Source of the DNA: Rothia sp. HMSC078H08
Lineage (GTDB): Bacteria > Actinomycetota > Actinomycetes > Actinomycetales > Micrococcaceae
Assembly: GCF_001808955.1 (NCBI RefSeq)
Contig: NZ_KV795257.1
Location: 283,127-347,126, forward strand
Reading direction: 5' to 3'
Length of the DNA stretch: 64,000 nucleotides
Made by a program: the position numbers and the translations under genes
The notes under the pieces: model-generated
Database searches by the model: none
Told to the model about the DNA's origin: nothing
The model's input: the letters and a program-made list of their open reading frames with translations, nothing else
Part shown: in pieces, positions 38,485 to 47,365 of the stretch
Layout of the letters: each line of letters begins with the position of its first letter
How positions within the stretch are numbered: the stretch's first letter is position 1

Positions 38485-38772
38485 TTACTCGCTGAACTCC
38501 ACCTTCTCGAAGCTCATGGTGCCATCAGCGTGAGAGACAACAGTATTCGGGTCACGCTCACGACGAGCCGCCGCATACGCATCGTGGCTTGCCTCATCAA
38601 CCCAGCGGGTCACCACAAAGTAGTCGCCGCCCTCATCCAGGGGGCGCCACAGCTCAAAACCCTCAAAGCCGGGGAAAGAGTCAGCGATGTGGCGAGCAGC
38701 GGCAAAGCGCTTCTCCAGCTCATCACGGTTGTCGCCAACGACAGCCAAACGGTGAACCTTAACAACGGACAT
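38485..38772 (-). CDS. ABM/IsdG-fold protein related to MhuD but lacking its heme residues
   Basis: 95 residues from the ATG at 38772, which has a near-perfect AAGGAGG site; longer frames are unlikely. It aligns without gaps to mycobacterial MhuD: the start M-S-V-V-K, the ELEKRFAAA helix, SFPGFEGFELWRP and YFVVTRW. At the three positions known to matter in MhuD, however, it has His7 (Asn in MhuD), Tyr66 (Trp) and Pro75 (the proximal heme-ligand His). So it has the ABM ferredoxin-like fold but probably does not degrade heme by the MhuD route. Alternative: an antibiotic-biosynthesis-monooxygenase-type enzyme or a regulatory protein. Confidence 0.8.
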   Translation of the reverse strand: MSVVKVHRLAVVGDNRDELEKRFAAARHIADSFPGFEGFELWRPLDEGGDYFVVTRWVDEASHDAYAAARRERDPNTVVSHADGTMSFEKVEFSE

Positions 38773-38899
38773 GTGTCCTCCTTCTGTTGAGTACATGCTT
38801 TCAACGATGAAAGCGGGTTACAACCTCGCATCAGCTATAGATGAGCTATGTTCTTAGCGAGGTTAACCTCAGAATAACGGTTCGCGGGCACAAAAAATA

Positions 38900-38938
38900 G
38901 GGGTTAGCGCCAACTAACAGTTATATGACGCTAACCCC
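38900..38938 (-). terminator. Terminator of the rimM-trmD unit
   Basis: GGGGTTAGCG (38900-38909) pairs with CGCTAACCCC (38929-38938). The minus strand then reads TATTTTTT. Confidence 0.88.
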
Positions 38939-38981
38939 CATTCAGAGAATTATGAGGCACCCACAGGCACCCGTTCGAAGC

Positions 38982-39932
38982 TTAGGATTCCGGCTGGGTC
39001 TGCACGGTATTAGGCTGCACGGTATTAGACTGTGCAGTATCAGGCTGTGCCGCCTGAGCCGCGCTATCAGCCTGCGGTGCGGGGTTCTTCTTCGCCTTCT
39101 TCTGAGCCGCCTTCGCCGGGTTCGCAAAATGCACCCCACGCTCAGCCAAGAAGCGGCGATCCTTCTTATCCCACTGCTCCACCGGGTACGCCTCCAACAG
39201 GTCCGGGCGGCGCTCCAGGGTGCGCTCAATCTGACGGTCACGACGCCAACGCGCAATCGCACCGTGATTACCCGACAGCAGCACCTCCGGCACCTCACGG
39301 TCACGCCACACGGCGGGCTTCGTGTACACCGGGTACTCCAGCAGACCGCCCGTGTGCGACTCCTCCTCCAGGGAGGCGGGGTTACCCATCGCGCCCGGAA
39401 TCAGGCGGGTGATAGCCTCAATCATCGCCATGACCGCGACCTCGCCACCGTAGAGCACGTAATCGCCCAGGGACACGGGCATCACGCGGAAGCTCTCCTG
39501 CGCCCAGTCCAGCACACGCTCGTCAATGCCCTCGTAGCGCGCCGGAGCGAAGACAATATGCTTCTCCTCCGCCAGCTCATACGCCATCGCCTGATCGAAA
39601 ACGGCACCCGCCGGGGACGGGACAATCAGCAGCGGGCGGGTATCAGCGGCGGGTTCGACAGGCTCGGCACCCTCAGTAGAGTCTTCGGAAGCGTTCAGCG
39701 GGGAGGCGGCAAGCACCTCGTCCAGCGCCAGACCCCACGGCTCCGCCTTCATCACCATGCCAGCGCCACCACCGTACGGGGTGTCATCCACCGTGCGGTG
39801 ACGGTCAAACGTGTAATCGCGCAGGTCGTGCAGGTGCAGGTCCACCAGGCCCTTCTCGCGCGCCTTACCCAGCAGGGACAGCTTCAGCGGCTCCAGGTAC
39901 TCGGGGAAAATCGTGACCACATCGTAGCGCAC
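38982..39932 (-). CDS. trmD: tRNA (guanine37-N1)-methyltransferase TrmD
   Basis: 316 residues from a GTG. The SPOUT methyltransferase core is seen: [10 protein letters not shown] at the start, [12 protein letters not shown] (SAM/knot loop), [19 protein letters not shown] and the final LLSGNHGAI. It makes m1G37 in tRNAs reading CNN and prevents frameshifting. The catalytic region ends at about 280; the last 35 residues are a repeated Gln/Asn/Thr tail encoded by 15-bp tandem repeats. The gene starts 3 bases after rimM. An acidic insert near 100-130 is not typical of TrmD. Confidence 0.95.
   Translation of the reverse strand: MRYDVVTIFPEYLEPLKLSLLGKAREKGLVDLHLHDLRDYTFDRHRTVDDTPYGGGAGMVMKAEPWGLALDEVLAASPLNASEDSTEGAEPVEPAADTRPLLIVPSPAGAVFDQAMAYELAEEKHIVFAPARYEGIDERVLDWAQESFRVMPVSLGDYVLYGGEVAVMAMIEAITRLIPGAMGNPASLEEESHTGGLLEYPVYTKPAVWRDREVPEVLLSGNHGAIARWRRDRQIERTLERRPDLLEAYPVEQWDKKDRRFLAERGVHFANPAKAAQKKAKKNPAPQADSAAQAAQPDTAQSNTVQPNTVQTQPES
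39001..39060 (-). repeat. 15-bp tandem repeats at the 3' end of trmD
   Basis: About four tandem copies of the unit tgcacggtattaggc (the first two nearly identical, later ones diverged). They encode the Q-x-N-T-V-like C-terminal tail of TrmD. Confidence 0.8.
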
Positions 39933-39935
39933 GGA

Positions 39936-40598
39936 CTACTCCCCCGCCTGCTCGGTCGCCTGCGCAGAATCCTGCTCAGCGTCCTCGACCAGGTCAATCA
40001 AACCCGCCGGAGGGGTCAGCAACACAAAGCCGGGCTCATCCTCGGTCGAGGGAACCACCTCGGGCACAATCTCCTCAACAAAAGGAATCATGATCTCTTC
40101 ACCCGCACCGGAGGCAAGACGCGGCGAACGAGCCAGCTTAATCAGCAGCAAATCCTGAACCGGCATGGTCTGCAGACCGGTCACCTTACCCAGCGGCTTG
40201 CCCACAGCCGGGTTATCCACGGGGCTCTCACCCTCGGGAACGTCCGCCAGCAGGTACACGGGCAGGTTCACCAGCTCCTGCTCGTAGAAGCCCTCTTCAT
40301 CGCCCTCGTCCTCGGGAACCTCGTAAACCAGGCGGCTACCGCGCAGCTCCTCAGCCTGGTTGCGGGTAGTCACCTCATCAAAACGGACCACCAGAATCTT
40401 CTTGTTCCAGCGGGCACCGGCAACCGTCAGCTCACCGGTAGGCGCCACAGAAGCGGCAGCAGAGCCGGGCTTGAAATTCTCGATACCGAGCACCTCACCG
40501 CGGGCAAAACGCTCCTGCGGGGCATCAGTAAAGAGCTGAACCGTCACCTCACCACGAATACCGTGAGGCTTACCGATACGAGCCACCACAACCTGCAT
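39936..40598 (-). CDS. rimM: Ribosome maturation factor RimM
   Basis: 220 residues; CGGAGGA before the ATG. N-terminal GKPHGIRGEV signature and the PRC-barrel half with QDLLLIKL and MIPFVEEIVPEV. It assists 30S assembly near S19 and rRNA h31. An acidic insert (EVPEDEGDEEGF) and a C-terminal Glu/Gln tail are extra to the core. Co-transcribed with trmD; separated from khpA by a hairpin and a 190-base gap, so this pair likely has its own promoter. Confidence 0.93.
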   Translation of the reverse strand: MQVVVARIGKPHGIRGEVTVQLFTDAPQERFARGEVLGIENFKPGSAAASVAPTGELTVAGARWNKKILVVRFDEVTTRNQAEELRGSRLVYEVPEDEGDEEGFYEQELVNLPVYLLADVPEGESPVDNPAVGKPLGKVTGLQTMPVQDLLLIKLARSPRLASGAGEEIMIPFVEEIVPEVVPSTEDEPGFVLLTPPAGLIDLVEDAEQDSAQATEQAGE

Positions 40599-40737
40599 AA
40601 TTTTCCTCCGCTGGATACAAGCTAAAAACCTACGCCGTGCACGTGCACGGCTCCCACTATTCTACCGGGCACTTAGGACGGGCGCATTCTGCCGCCCGCG
40701 CTACAACCGGGACCGCTACCGGGACCGGGGTACGCGA

Positions 40738-40777
40738 AAGCCCCCGCCTTCCGGAAAAACTCCGGGAGCGGGGGCTT
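40738..40777 (-). terminator. Terminator of rpsP-khpA
   Basis: AAGCCCCCGC pairs with GCGGGGGCTT with an inner TTCCGG/CCGGGA pairing, just after the khpA stop. Confidence 0.85.
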
Positions 40778-40791
40778 CAAGCGTTTACGAG

Positions 40792-41037
40792 CTAGCGTCG
40801 CTTTTTGTCGGTGTCGATAATGTCGATACGCATCGGCTCGCCATCAGAAATAGCGTCCATCACCAGACGGATGCTCTTGGCGGTACGACCAGACCTGCCG
40901 ATAACTCGGCCCAGGTCATCCGGATGCACGCGAACCTCAAGGGTTTCACGGTGACGCTGAGTGCGCAGGCGCACCTTCACGTCCTCCGGACGATCGACAA
41001 TCCCTCGAACCAGGTGTTCGAGTGCGTCAGCCAACAT
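40792..41037 (-). CDS. khpA: KH-domain RNA-binding protein KhpA
   Basis: 81 residues, normal length. Single type II KH domain with the GRVIGRSGRTAKSIR motif (the GXXG loop). It starts 2 bases after the rpsP stop, so is translationally coupled, as in most Gram-positives. In streptococci KhpA with KhpB regulates cell division by RNA binding; the role here is inferred. Confidence 0.93.
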   Translation of the reverse strand: MLADALEHLVRGIVDRPEDVKVRLRTQRHRETLEVRVHPDDLGRVIGRSGRTAKSIRLVMDAISDGEPMRIDIIDTDKKRR

Positions 41038-41039
41038 AA

Positions 41040-41462
41040 TTACTCAGCTGCTTCCTCAGCCTCAGCCTCGGGTGCTGCTTCCTCAGCAGCCTCTTCAGCC
41101 TTCTCAGCCTTGGGGGTGATAGCCTCGGGCAGGATCACGGAACCCTTTTCGGGAACAACGAACTCAGCCTTAGCCTCGACGGGCAGAACCTTGGACTCTG
41201 CCTTCTCGCCCTTGAATGCAGCCCAGTCACCCGAGAGCTTCAGCAGAGCCAGAACCTGCTCGGTCGGCTGTGCGCCGACGGAGAGCCAGTACTGAGCACG
41301 CTCAGAGTTGATCTCGATACGCGAGGGGTGCTCGGTCGGGTGGTAAATACCGATCTCTTCGATGGTCTTACCGTCGCGCTTGACGCGCGAATCAGCGATC
41401 ACGACGCGGTAACGAGGATCGCGGATCTTACCCATACGCTTGAGACGAATCTTAACAGCCAC
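41040..41462 (-). CDS. rpsP: 30S ribosomal protein S16
   Basis: 140 residues from a GTG at 41462 that yields the family N-terminus (M)[11 protein letters not shown]; an ATG 14 codons upstream lies in the leader and adds a tail not seen in S16. Core at 1-80 ([22 protein letters not shown]). The last 45 residues are a Glu/Ala-rich acidic extension common in actinobacterial S16. AGGAG is 11 bases upstream. First gene of the rpsP-khpA unit. Confidence 0.95.
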   Translation of the reverse strand: MAVKIRLKRMGKIRDPRYRVVIADSRVKRDGKTIEEIGIYHPTEHPSRIEINSERAQYWLSVGAQPTEQVLALLKLSGDWAAFKGEKAESKVLPVEAKAEFVVPEKGSVILPEAITPKAEKAEEAAEEAAPEAEAEEAAE

Positions 41463-41705
41463 TTTAGTGGTTACTCCTGTTTCATAATTTGGTGCGAGGC
41501 ACACGGTTCAGCACCCGTGGGGCGGGCCATTCACGGCGCCTCTATGGACACAACGGCGCGCGAAGAGAGGGGTCGCGCGTCGCCGGGTACTCAGCTAGGG
41601 TATCAGAGCCCAAGATTTTAAGCTAGCGACACGGAAAAATAATTGCCCAAGGCACCGAACATCACTTTATAAACAGCGTTCTGCGCCCCGTGATGAGCCC
41701 GGCCG

Positions 41706-42191
41706 CTAGTCGAGGTTGCTCATTTCCAGAGTCTCCCCCGTCTCCAGGGCGCGGTAGCACTCACGCAGACGCTCCACCATCGACGGACGCACATAGCCCT
41801 CCAGGTTCTCCGGAGCAACCCACTCATAGGTCACCAGCTCAGCATCCTGCAGGGTAATCTTCGTATCCGCCGCAATCACGCCGCCGTCATACATGTAGTA
41901 GGTCGAATCGCCCCACACGCCCAGCGACAAGCCGTGGAAAATCAGCAGCATGCGGCCCAGCTTCACATCCAGGCCCAGCTCCTCCACAATCTCACGCTCA
42001 CAACCGGGCTTGGGCGCCTCGCCAGCCTCCACGGTGCCGCCGGGAAGAATCCAGCCGTCCTTATAGTTCGGCTTCACCAGCAGCATCTCGCCGCGCTCAT
42101 TACGAATCAGCGCGCCCGCCGCCAAACGGCGCGTGGGGAGGGTCGCGATAAAAGCCTTCAGCTCTTCATCGCTCAGATAGGAATCCTTCAT
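41706..42191 (-). CDS. Nudix hydrolase
   Basis: 161 residues; AAAGGAAAG before the ATG. Complete Nudix box G-x5-E-x7-REIVEELG (metal-binding Glu residues present) after LPGGT. The substrate cannot be inferred from the sequence. Downstream of, and 13 bases from, the 941-residue protein gene in the same orientation, so likely co-transcribed. Confidence 0.9.
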   Translation of the reverse strand: MKDSYLSDEELKAFIATLPTRRLAAGALIRNERGEMLLVKPNYKDGWILPGGTVEAGEAPKPGCEREIVEELGLDVKLGRMLLIFHGLSLGVWGDSTYYMYDGGVIAADTKITLQDAELVTYEWVAPENLEGYVRPSMVERLRECYRALETGETLEMSNLD

Positions 42192-42203
42192 GGCTTCTTT
42201 CCT

Positions 42204-45029
42204 TTAGCGGTCGGTTTTCTTCGCAGCGCGCTGCCTGATGCTACGCACTATACCCAGGGCACGCTCACGCAGTCCAGAGGGTGCCTGCTCCGTGGACGGG
42301 GCGGCATCCTCCACCGTGCGGTAGTGGCCCTCACGCAAATCATCAATCAGAGTGCGCTTGGTCGAGGGTTGTTCCGAGGTAGCATCGCCAGGATGCACCA
42401 GCTCAGCATCCGCTACCGGGCGGGCATGCTTCTTCAGCTGAGTCTGTTCGAAAGAACGCAGAACCGTCGGAATCAGAGCCGACTCGACCGTAGCGTTCAG
42501 CGCAAAGAGCGCGGCAGCCACCGAGAACTTACGGCTCGCCTTACCCTGCGCGCGGCGGCGGCGCGCCACATTCGCCAGGGTCAGGGCAATAGCGCTCTGA
42601 GCCGTCACATCCGCGCCCAGGACAAGACCCACGCGGCGGGTCTTCGCACGAATCTGCTCCGGAGTCAGGCGCTTTTTCGAGGCAGGCTTCTTCGAGACAG
42701 ACCACGCGGAGGGGGATGCCTGCGTTGCCTGAGACGGAACATCTTCAGCAGATGCGTTCTCAGACGGTGCATCATCAGATCCCGCGGCATCAGAAGGCGC
42801 GTCCTCAGCATGGTTCGCCTCGGACTGCGATGCGGAAGACTGGCTGGAGTACGGTGCGAGGGCAGCCCTCAAATGGGCAAGAACAGCTTCTTCTTCCTCC
42901 GGGGTGAACTTCCTGCCACCCGTAGGCTGCGCGTCGTCCCTATCGAAATCACGGTCCTGCTCGTAGGGACCCTCGAAGTCATCAAACGGCTCAGAGTCCA
43001 GGAAGTCTTCTTCCTCATCAAGAGCGTCTTTCGGGAAAGACATGTGCGTGTACTCGAAGGGAATATGGCCTTCGCTGATGGCGTCCATCCACTCGGCGAG
43101 GGTCACGCGGCGGCCGGTCGCCACCAGTCGGTAGCTACGCTCCATGGGCGAGGGGAAGTTACCCGGGTAGGGTTCAATCTCCTCGTCATCCTCGAAAGAA
43201 TCATCCTCTACGGGGGTGCTCTCGGAGAAAGTAGCCTCGGCGACCGAGTCTTCCAGCGGGAAGGTAACGTCCAGGGCTTCAGAAGTCTGTGCCTCATCAG
43301 CCGAATCAGCTGCGTCGGCAGAGTTAGTCTCAGCAGAGTCAGCCGCAGGCTGCGCGAGCTCCTCATCCTCGTTGCCGAAGACGCGAGCCGTGCTAATCGA
43401 AGCCACATCAAAACCGGTGGTCGGAACCAGCGCCAGCTCGGTGGGAACGTCCAGTAGCTGTAGCACCGACTCCAGCGCCAGGATATTGCTCGTATCGCGC
43501 AGGTACGCGTTCAGGCGGCGTCCGGTAATGGAATCAGCCTCCACACCAAACATCGCCATGACATTAGCGATGCCCTGCTCGATTTCTTCCTCATCGGAAC
43601 CGAAAATCTTCGAACCCGAAAGCTCCGGGGCGCTACCGGGAAGCTCCGACAGCAGATCCTCCAACACGCCGCCAAAACGTGCGACTTCCTCACGGCTGAG
43701 GGCACGGTTCAGGCGCTTAGGCACACGCTGCCAGGTGAACTCCTCCACGATGTTCTCGTAGGGTTCGCCGAACGCCTCCAGGTACCACTCCTCATCCGAG
43801 TAGGGGTCGCGGGCGGGCTCTTCATAGACCACCAGGTGCTGCTGGTTCGAGTTGCCCTCAGCAATCAGGGCGTTGCAGTTCAGCAGGCCCAGCAGCGCCA
43901 TCAGGTCCACCGGGTCGGCAGAAATGAGAGTCCACTCCCCCGCCGGCGCGGCAACAACCTGCCGAGTACCGGCAGGAAGGTACGCCAAAAGAAGCCCGGT
44001 AATCATGTCAATGGGCAGGTCGACGAGCATGGCGGCGTCGCCGTCCACCAGGAACTCCAGCTCACCCTGCCCACCGGGCAGCTCCTCCCACACGGTCGCC
44101 TCGCCCTCCAGGGCGGCACCGGTGACCGGCAGCTGATCCACCAGCTGCGCCACGTAATCCTCAACGGGGGTACCCACGTGCAGGTGGCCGTCAGCGACCT
44201 CCAGCACGTTCATGTAGCCCTCATCATCCACAGCGCACAGCACGTAGAGCTGTACCTGATGCTCACCCATCTCGTAAGCAATCAGCTCCGGGGAGGCGGC
44301 AGTCGCCTCAATGAGGGCGGCAATCAGCTCCTCATCGGTGGTGGAACGAGCCATGATGCGGCGGCGCTGAATCTTCTCCTCCAGCTCCATGGTCTGCTCG
44401 ATGCGCTCATTGCGCTGCTTCTCGGCGGTGCGCTCCGCATCCTGAGCGCGCAGGTATTCGGGGCTATCCGATTCGCCGGTTCCGGCGGGCGCGGGGGCAC
44501 CGTCCCACATGCCGGTGAGCTTATCGACGGTCCACTCTTCGCTCTCCAGGGCGGCGGCAAGGCGGTCAACCTTCGTGCGGTCGTTCCAGGCGCGCTGCTT
44601 ATCGGGGTCTTCTGCCTTCACCTCATCGTGCATGCTGCGGGCTTCACGAATGAGGTTCAGGATAGTTGCGGCAACATCGTCGACCGCGGGGTCGTCGCTC
44701 TCGCTGGAGTAGACGAGGTCGCCCGCCAGTTCGGCGGAGTGCTCCCCGTACTCGAGGGCGATACGCGCCCAGACGGGGGTGTACCCGGGAAGGATGCTCG
44801 AATCATTGTCGAAGCCGTCCGCAAAGTCATGTGCGATGCCGTCTTCAAGATCGCCCGCGAGGTCTTCCGAGAAGTCGCCTGCAGGCTCCTCTATAGACTC
44901 AGCGGCAGATGCACCGGCAGGGTCCTCTACAGCATCATCAGCGAAGGCGCGCTGAGACCACGGCGTGACCTGCTCATTCAGCTGATCACCCGCGTTCTCT
45001 CGATCCCAATTCTGCTCGTTCTGAGCCAT
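42204..45029 (-). CDS. Large acidic protein of unknown function
   Basis: 941 residues from the ATG at 45029 with GGAAGG upstream. Very acidic N-terminal 100 residues, a coiled segment (about 200-235), a mixed alpha/beta region at about 235-560 (with repeats of LL-rich helices), an acidic disordered linker (570-680) containing D/E runs, another Asp/Glu-rich segment, a Ser/Ala/Asp-rich stretch (760-810), and a basic helical C-terminus (about 820-941) with two moderately hydrophobic segments. No known domain recognised, no signal peptide. Between ffh and the Nudix gene in an essential-gene neighbourhood. Function unknown. Confidence 0.75.
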   Translation of the reverse strand: MAQNEQNWDRENAGDQLNEQVTPWSQRAFADDAVEDPAGASAAESIEEPAGDFSEDLAGDLEDGIAHDFADGFDNDSSILPGYTPVWARIALEYGEHSAELAGDLVYSSESDDPAVDDVAATILNLIREARSMHDEVKAEDPDKQRAWNDRTKVDRLAAALESEEWTVDKLTGMWDGAPAPAGTGESDSPEYLRAQDAERTAEKQRNERIEQTMELEEKIQRRRIMARSTTDEELIAALIEATAASPELIAYEMGEHQVQLYVLCAVDDEGYMNVLEVADGHLHVGTPVEDYVAQLVDQLPVTGAALEGEATVWEELPGGQGELEFLVDGDAAMLVDLPIDMITGLLLAYLPAGTRQVVAAPAGEWTLISADPVDLMALLGLLNCNALIAEGNSNQQHLVVYEEPARDPYSDEEWYLEAFGEPYENIVEEFTWQRVPKRLNRALSREEVARFGGVLEDLLSELPGSAPELSGSKIFGSDEEEIEQGIANVMAMFGVEADSITGRRLNAYLRDTSNILALESVLQLLDVPTELALVPTTGFDVASISTARVFGNEDEELAQPAADSAETNSADAADSADEAQTSEALDVTFPLEDSVAEATFSESTPVEDDSFEDDEEIEPYPGNFPSPMERSYRLVATGRRVTLAEWMDAISEGHIPFEYTHMSFPKDALDEEEDFLDSEPFDDFEGPYEQDRDFDRDDAQPTGGRKFTPEEEEAVLAHLRAALAPYSSQSSASQSEANHAEDAPSDAAGSDDAPSENASAEDVPSQATQASPSAWSVSKKPASKKRLTPEQIRAKTRRVGLVLGADVTAQSAIALTLANVARRRRAQGKASRKFSVAAALFALNATVESALIPTVLRSFEQTQLKKHARPVADAELVHPGDATSEQPSTKRTLIDDLREGHYRTVEDAAPSTEQAPSGLRERALGIVRSIRQRAAKKTDR

Positions 45030-45081
45030 TGATACCTTCCCTTCACACACCCATTCATATGCCCAAACCGGGCACCATACC

Positions 45082-45120
45082 GGTACGGGTGCGCCCCGTC
45101 ACTACGTGCGCACCCGTACC
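45082..45120 (-). terminator. Terminator of ffh
   Basis: GGTACGGGTGCG (45082-45093) pairs with CGCACCCGTACC (45109-45120), about 25 bases past the ffh stop and ahead of the 941-residue gene. Confidence 0.75.
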
Positions 45121-45147
45121 ACCCCTTACCGGGGCTCATATTTGCTC

Positions 45148-46728
45148 TTACTGCAGGAACTTCTCGAAGCCCTTCGGCAGGTTCATGCTGGACAGATCCA
45201 TCTCCTGGTTCTGAGCCTGCTGACCGAATGCAGCACCGGCGCGAGCCTGCTGCGCCTTAGCTGCTGCCGCCTCCTGCGCCGCACGCTTCTGCGGGTTGCC
45301 GGAGCGAGCCTTCTTCTTCTTGTTGTTGTTCTTCGCGTTTTTACGAGCGCCACCGGCCGCAGCTGCCATACCGGGCATCTGCATACCACCGGGCATGCCG
45401 GGCATCTTGCCCGAAGCGAGCTTCTTCATCATCTTCTGAGCCTGAGCGAAACGCTCCATCAGCTGGTTCACCTCAGACACGGTCACACCCGCACCCTTAG
45501 CGATACGGGCACGGCGAGAACCGTTAATGATGCGCGGAGCCACACGCTCATGCGGGGTCATGGAGCGAACAATCGCCTCCACGCGGTCAATCTCGCGCTC
45601 GTCAAAAGCCTCAAGCTGCTGACGCATCTGAGCCGCACCGGGCATCATCATGAGCAGCTTCTTCATGGAACCAAGCTTACGGATCTGCTGCATCTGAGCC
45701 AGGAAGTCCTCAAAAGTGAAGTCTTCCTGATCGATGAACTTCTTCGCCATGCGGTCGGCTTCAGCCTTATCCCACTGAGCTTCAGCCTGCTCGATCAGAG
45801 TCAGGATGTCACCCATATCCAGGATGCGGCTTGCCATACGGTCCGGGTGGAACTGCTCAAAGTCAGTGACGTTCTCACCGGTGGACGCGAACATAATCGG
45901 CTTGCCGGTCACCGAAGCCACCGACAGAGCCGCACCACCGCGGGCGTCACCATCAAGCTTAGACAGGACCACACCGGTGAAGTCCACACCCTCGTTGAAG
46001 GCGTTAGCGGTGTTCACGGCGTCCTGACCGATCATCGCATCGATGACGAACAGAACTTCGTGCGGCTCAATAGCGTCACGAATGTTACGTGCCTGCTGCA
46101 TGAGCTCAGCGTCAACACCCAGACGACCCGCGGTATCGACAATCACCACGTCGTGCAGCTTAGCGCGAGCCTCAGCCACACCGTCACGCGCCACCTGCAC
46201 GGGATCGCCGGTGGGTACGTCAAACTCGCTGGTCACACCGGGGTGCGGCGCGTACACGGGCACGCCCGCACGCTCACCAACAACCTTCAGCTGGGTCACC
46301 GCGTTGGGGCGCTGCAGGTCGGATGCAATCAGCATCGGGGTGTGGCCCTGGCCCTTCAGCCAGTGAGCCAGCTTGCCCGCCAGGGTGGTCTTACCGGCAC
46401 CCTGCAGACCCGCCAGCATGATGATGGTCGGGCCGCTCTTCGCCATGTTGATGCGGCGGGTCGAACCGCCGAGGATGCTCACCAGCTCCTCGTTCACGAT
46501 CTTGACGATCTGCTGGGAGGGGTTCAGTGCCTCGGAAACTTCCGCACCGAGAGCGCGTTCCTTCACGTGGGCGGTAAATTCGCGGACCACGGGGACGGCG
46601 ACGTCAGCGTCGAGCAGGGCGCGGCGGATTTCGCGGACGGTTGCATCAATGTCTGCCTCGGAGAGGCGGCCCTTGCCGCGCAGGTTCTTAAAAGTTGCCG
46701 TCAAGCGGTCGGAGAGAGAATTGAACAC
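45148..46728 (-). CDS. ffh: Signal recognition particle protein Ffh
   Basis: 526 residues from a GTG. NG domain: GLQGAGKTT at 107-115 (G1), DTAGRLG (G3), and the SKLDGDARGG closing loop (G4/G5). Methionine-rich M domain at about 300-430 (SMKKLLMMMPG, MRQQLEAF, SRRARIAKGAG) binds 4.5S RNA and signal peptides. The C-terminal 100 residues, rich in Met/Gly then Lys/Asn/Gln, are an extension typical of actinobacteria. Co-translational targeting to the membrane. ftsY is not in this window. Confidence 0.97.
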   Translation of the reverse strand: MFNSLSDRLTATFKNLRGKGRLSEADIDATVREIRRALLDADVAVPVVREFTAHVKERALGAEVSEALNPSQQIVKIVNEELVSILGGSTRRINMAKSGPTIIMLAGLQGAGKTTLAGKLAHWLKGQGHTPMLIASDLQRPNAVTQLKVVGERAGVPVYAPHPGVTSEFDVPTGDPVQVARDGVAEARAKLHDVVIVDTAGRLGVDAELMQQARNIRDAIEPHEVLFVIDAMIGQDAVNTANAFNEGVDFTGVVLSKLDGDARGGAALSVASVTGKPIMFASTGENVTDFEQFHPDRMASRILDMGDILTLIEQAEAQWDKAEADRMAKKFIDQEDFTFEDFLAQMQQIRKLGSMKKLLMMMPGAAQMRQQLEAFDEREIDRVEAIVRSMTPHERVAPRIINGSRRARIAKGAGVTVSEVNQLMERFAQAQKMMKKLASGKMPGMPGGMQMPGMAAAAGGARKNAKNNNKKKKARSGNPQKRAAQEAAAAKAQQARAGAAFGQQAQNQEMDLSSMNLPKGFEKFLQ

Positions 46729-47074
46729 GAGCCGTGATCACTTTCTTAACGTTGAGGTGGCCCCCAGCCGCGAAGGCGAACGGGGATGGTTAGTCAGTCT
46801 TTAAGGATACAGGATGCGCGCTTTCTCCCCCGCCTCCACTGTGGATAAGTGGCGCCGGTTCACCCTGAGCTCAGGATTTACACTCAACGTCCCCTCCCGC
46901 ACCCCTCAGCAAATGTGTGGCAGGTACCAGACTTACCCCCTCATAGAGGCGCGACAGAAACCCTCAGTAGATGTTCCGCGCCCCGCCTCAGCCTGCTCAA
47001 CACGTCAGATAGATTAGATTTTCTAGACAGCCTGGGTTAGAATTCTAAAGGTGTTACGCACGAATGCGTGATAC
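46729..47074. other. Spacer between ffh and tRNA-Leu
   Basis: About 345 bases holding the presumed promoters of ffh (minus) and tRNA-Leu (plus). No gene recognised. Confidence 0.5.
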
Positions 47075-47157
47075 GCCCGAGTGGCGGAATTGGCAGACGC
47101 GCCTGACTCAAAATCAGGTTCTTCGGAGTGTGGGTTCGAGTCCCACCTCGGGCACCA
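47075..47157 (+). tRNA. tRNA-Leu (CAA)
   Basis: Acceptor GCCCGAG/CTCGGGC, anticodon stem CCTGA/TCAGG with loop CTCAAAA giving anticodon CAA, a long variable arm (TTCTTCGGAGT) and T loop TTCGAGT. CCA is encoded. Confidence 0.95.
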
Positions 47158-47161
47158 ACGC

Positions 47162-47200
47162 AAAAGCGGCGGGAAAGTTTGAAGCTTTCCCGCCGCTTTT
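47162..47200 (+). terminator. Terminator of tRNA-Leu
   Basis: AAAAGCGGCGGGAAAG pairs perfectly with CTTTCCCGCCGCTTTT around a 7-nt loop. Confidence 0.92.
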
Positions 47201-47259
47201 CTGTATCCGCTCCTGTACCCCACCCGCACATCGGATGCGGCAACAATAAAGGCACAAGA

Positions 47260-47299
47260 AACCGCCGCCCGGCCGTGAATTCACGACCGGGCGGCGGTT
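47260..47299 (-). terminator. Terminator of pyk
   Basis: AACCGCCGCCCGG pairs with CCGGGCGGCGGTT; on the minus strand TTTCTTGT follows. Located 70 bases past pyk. Confidence 0.8.
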
Positions 47300-47365
47300 C
47301 TATATACCGAGCGTACAGACTGAGGATTACCCTCAGCTACGCATCGAAAAAGATTGGTGAGCGGC

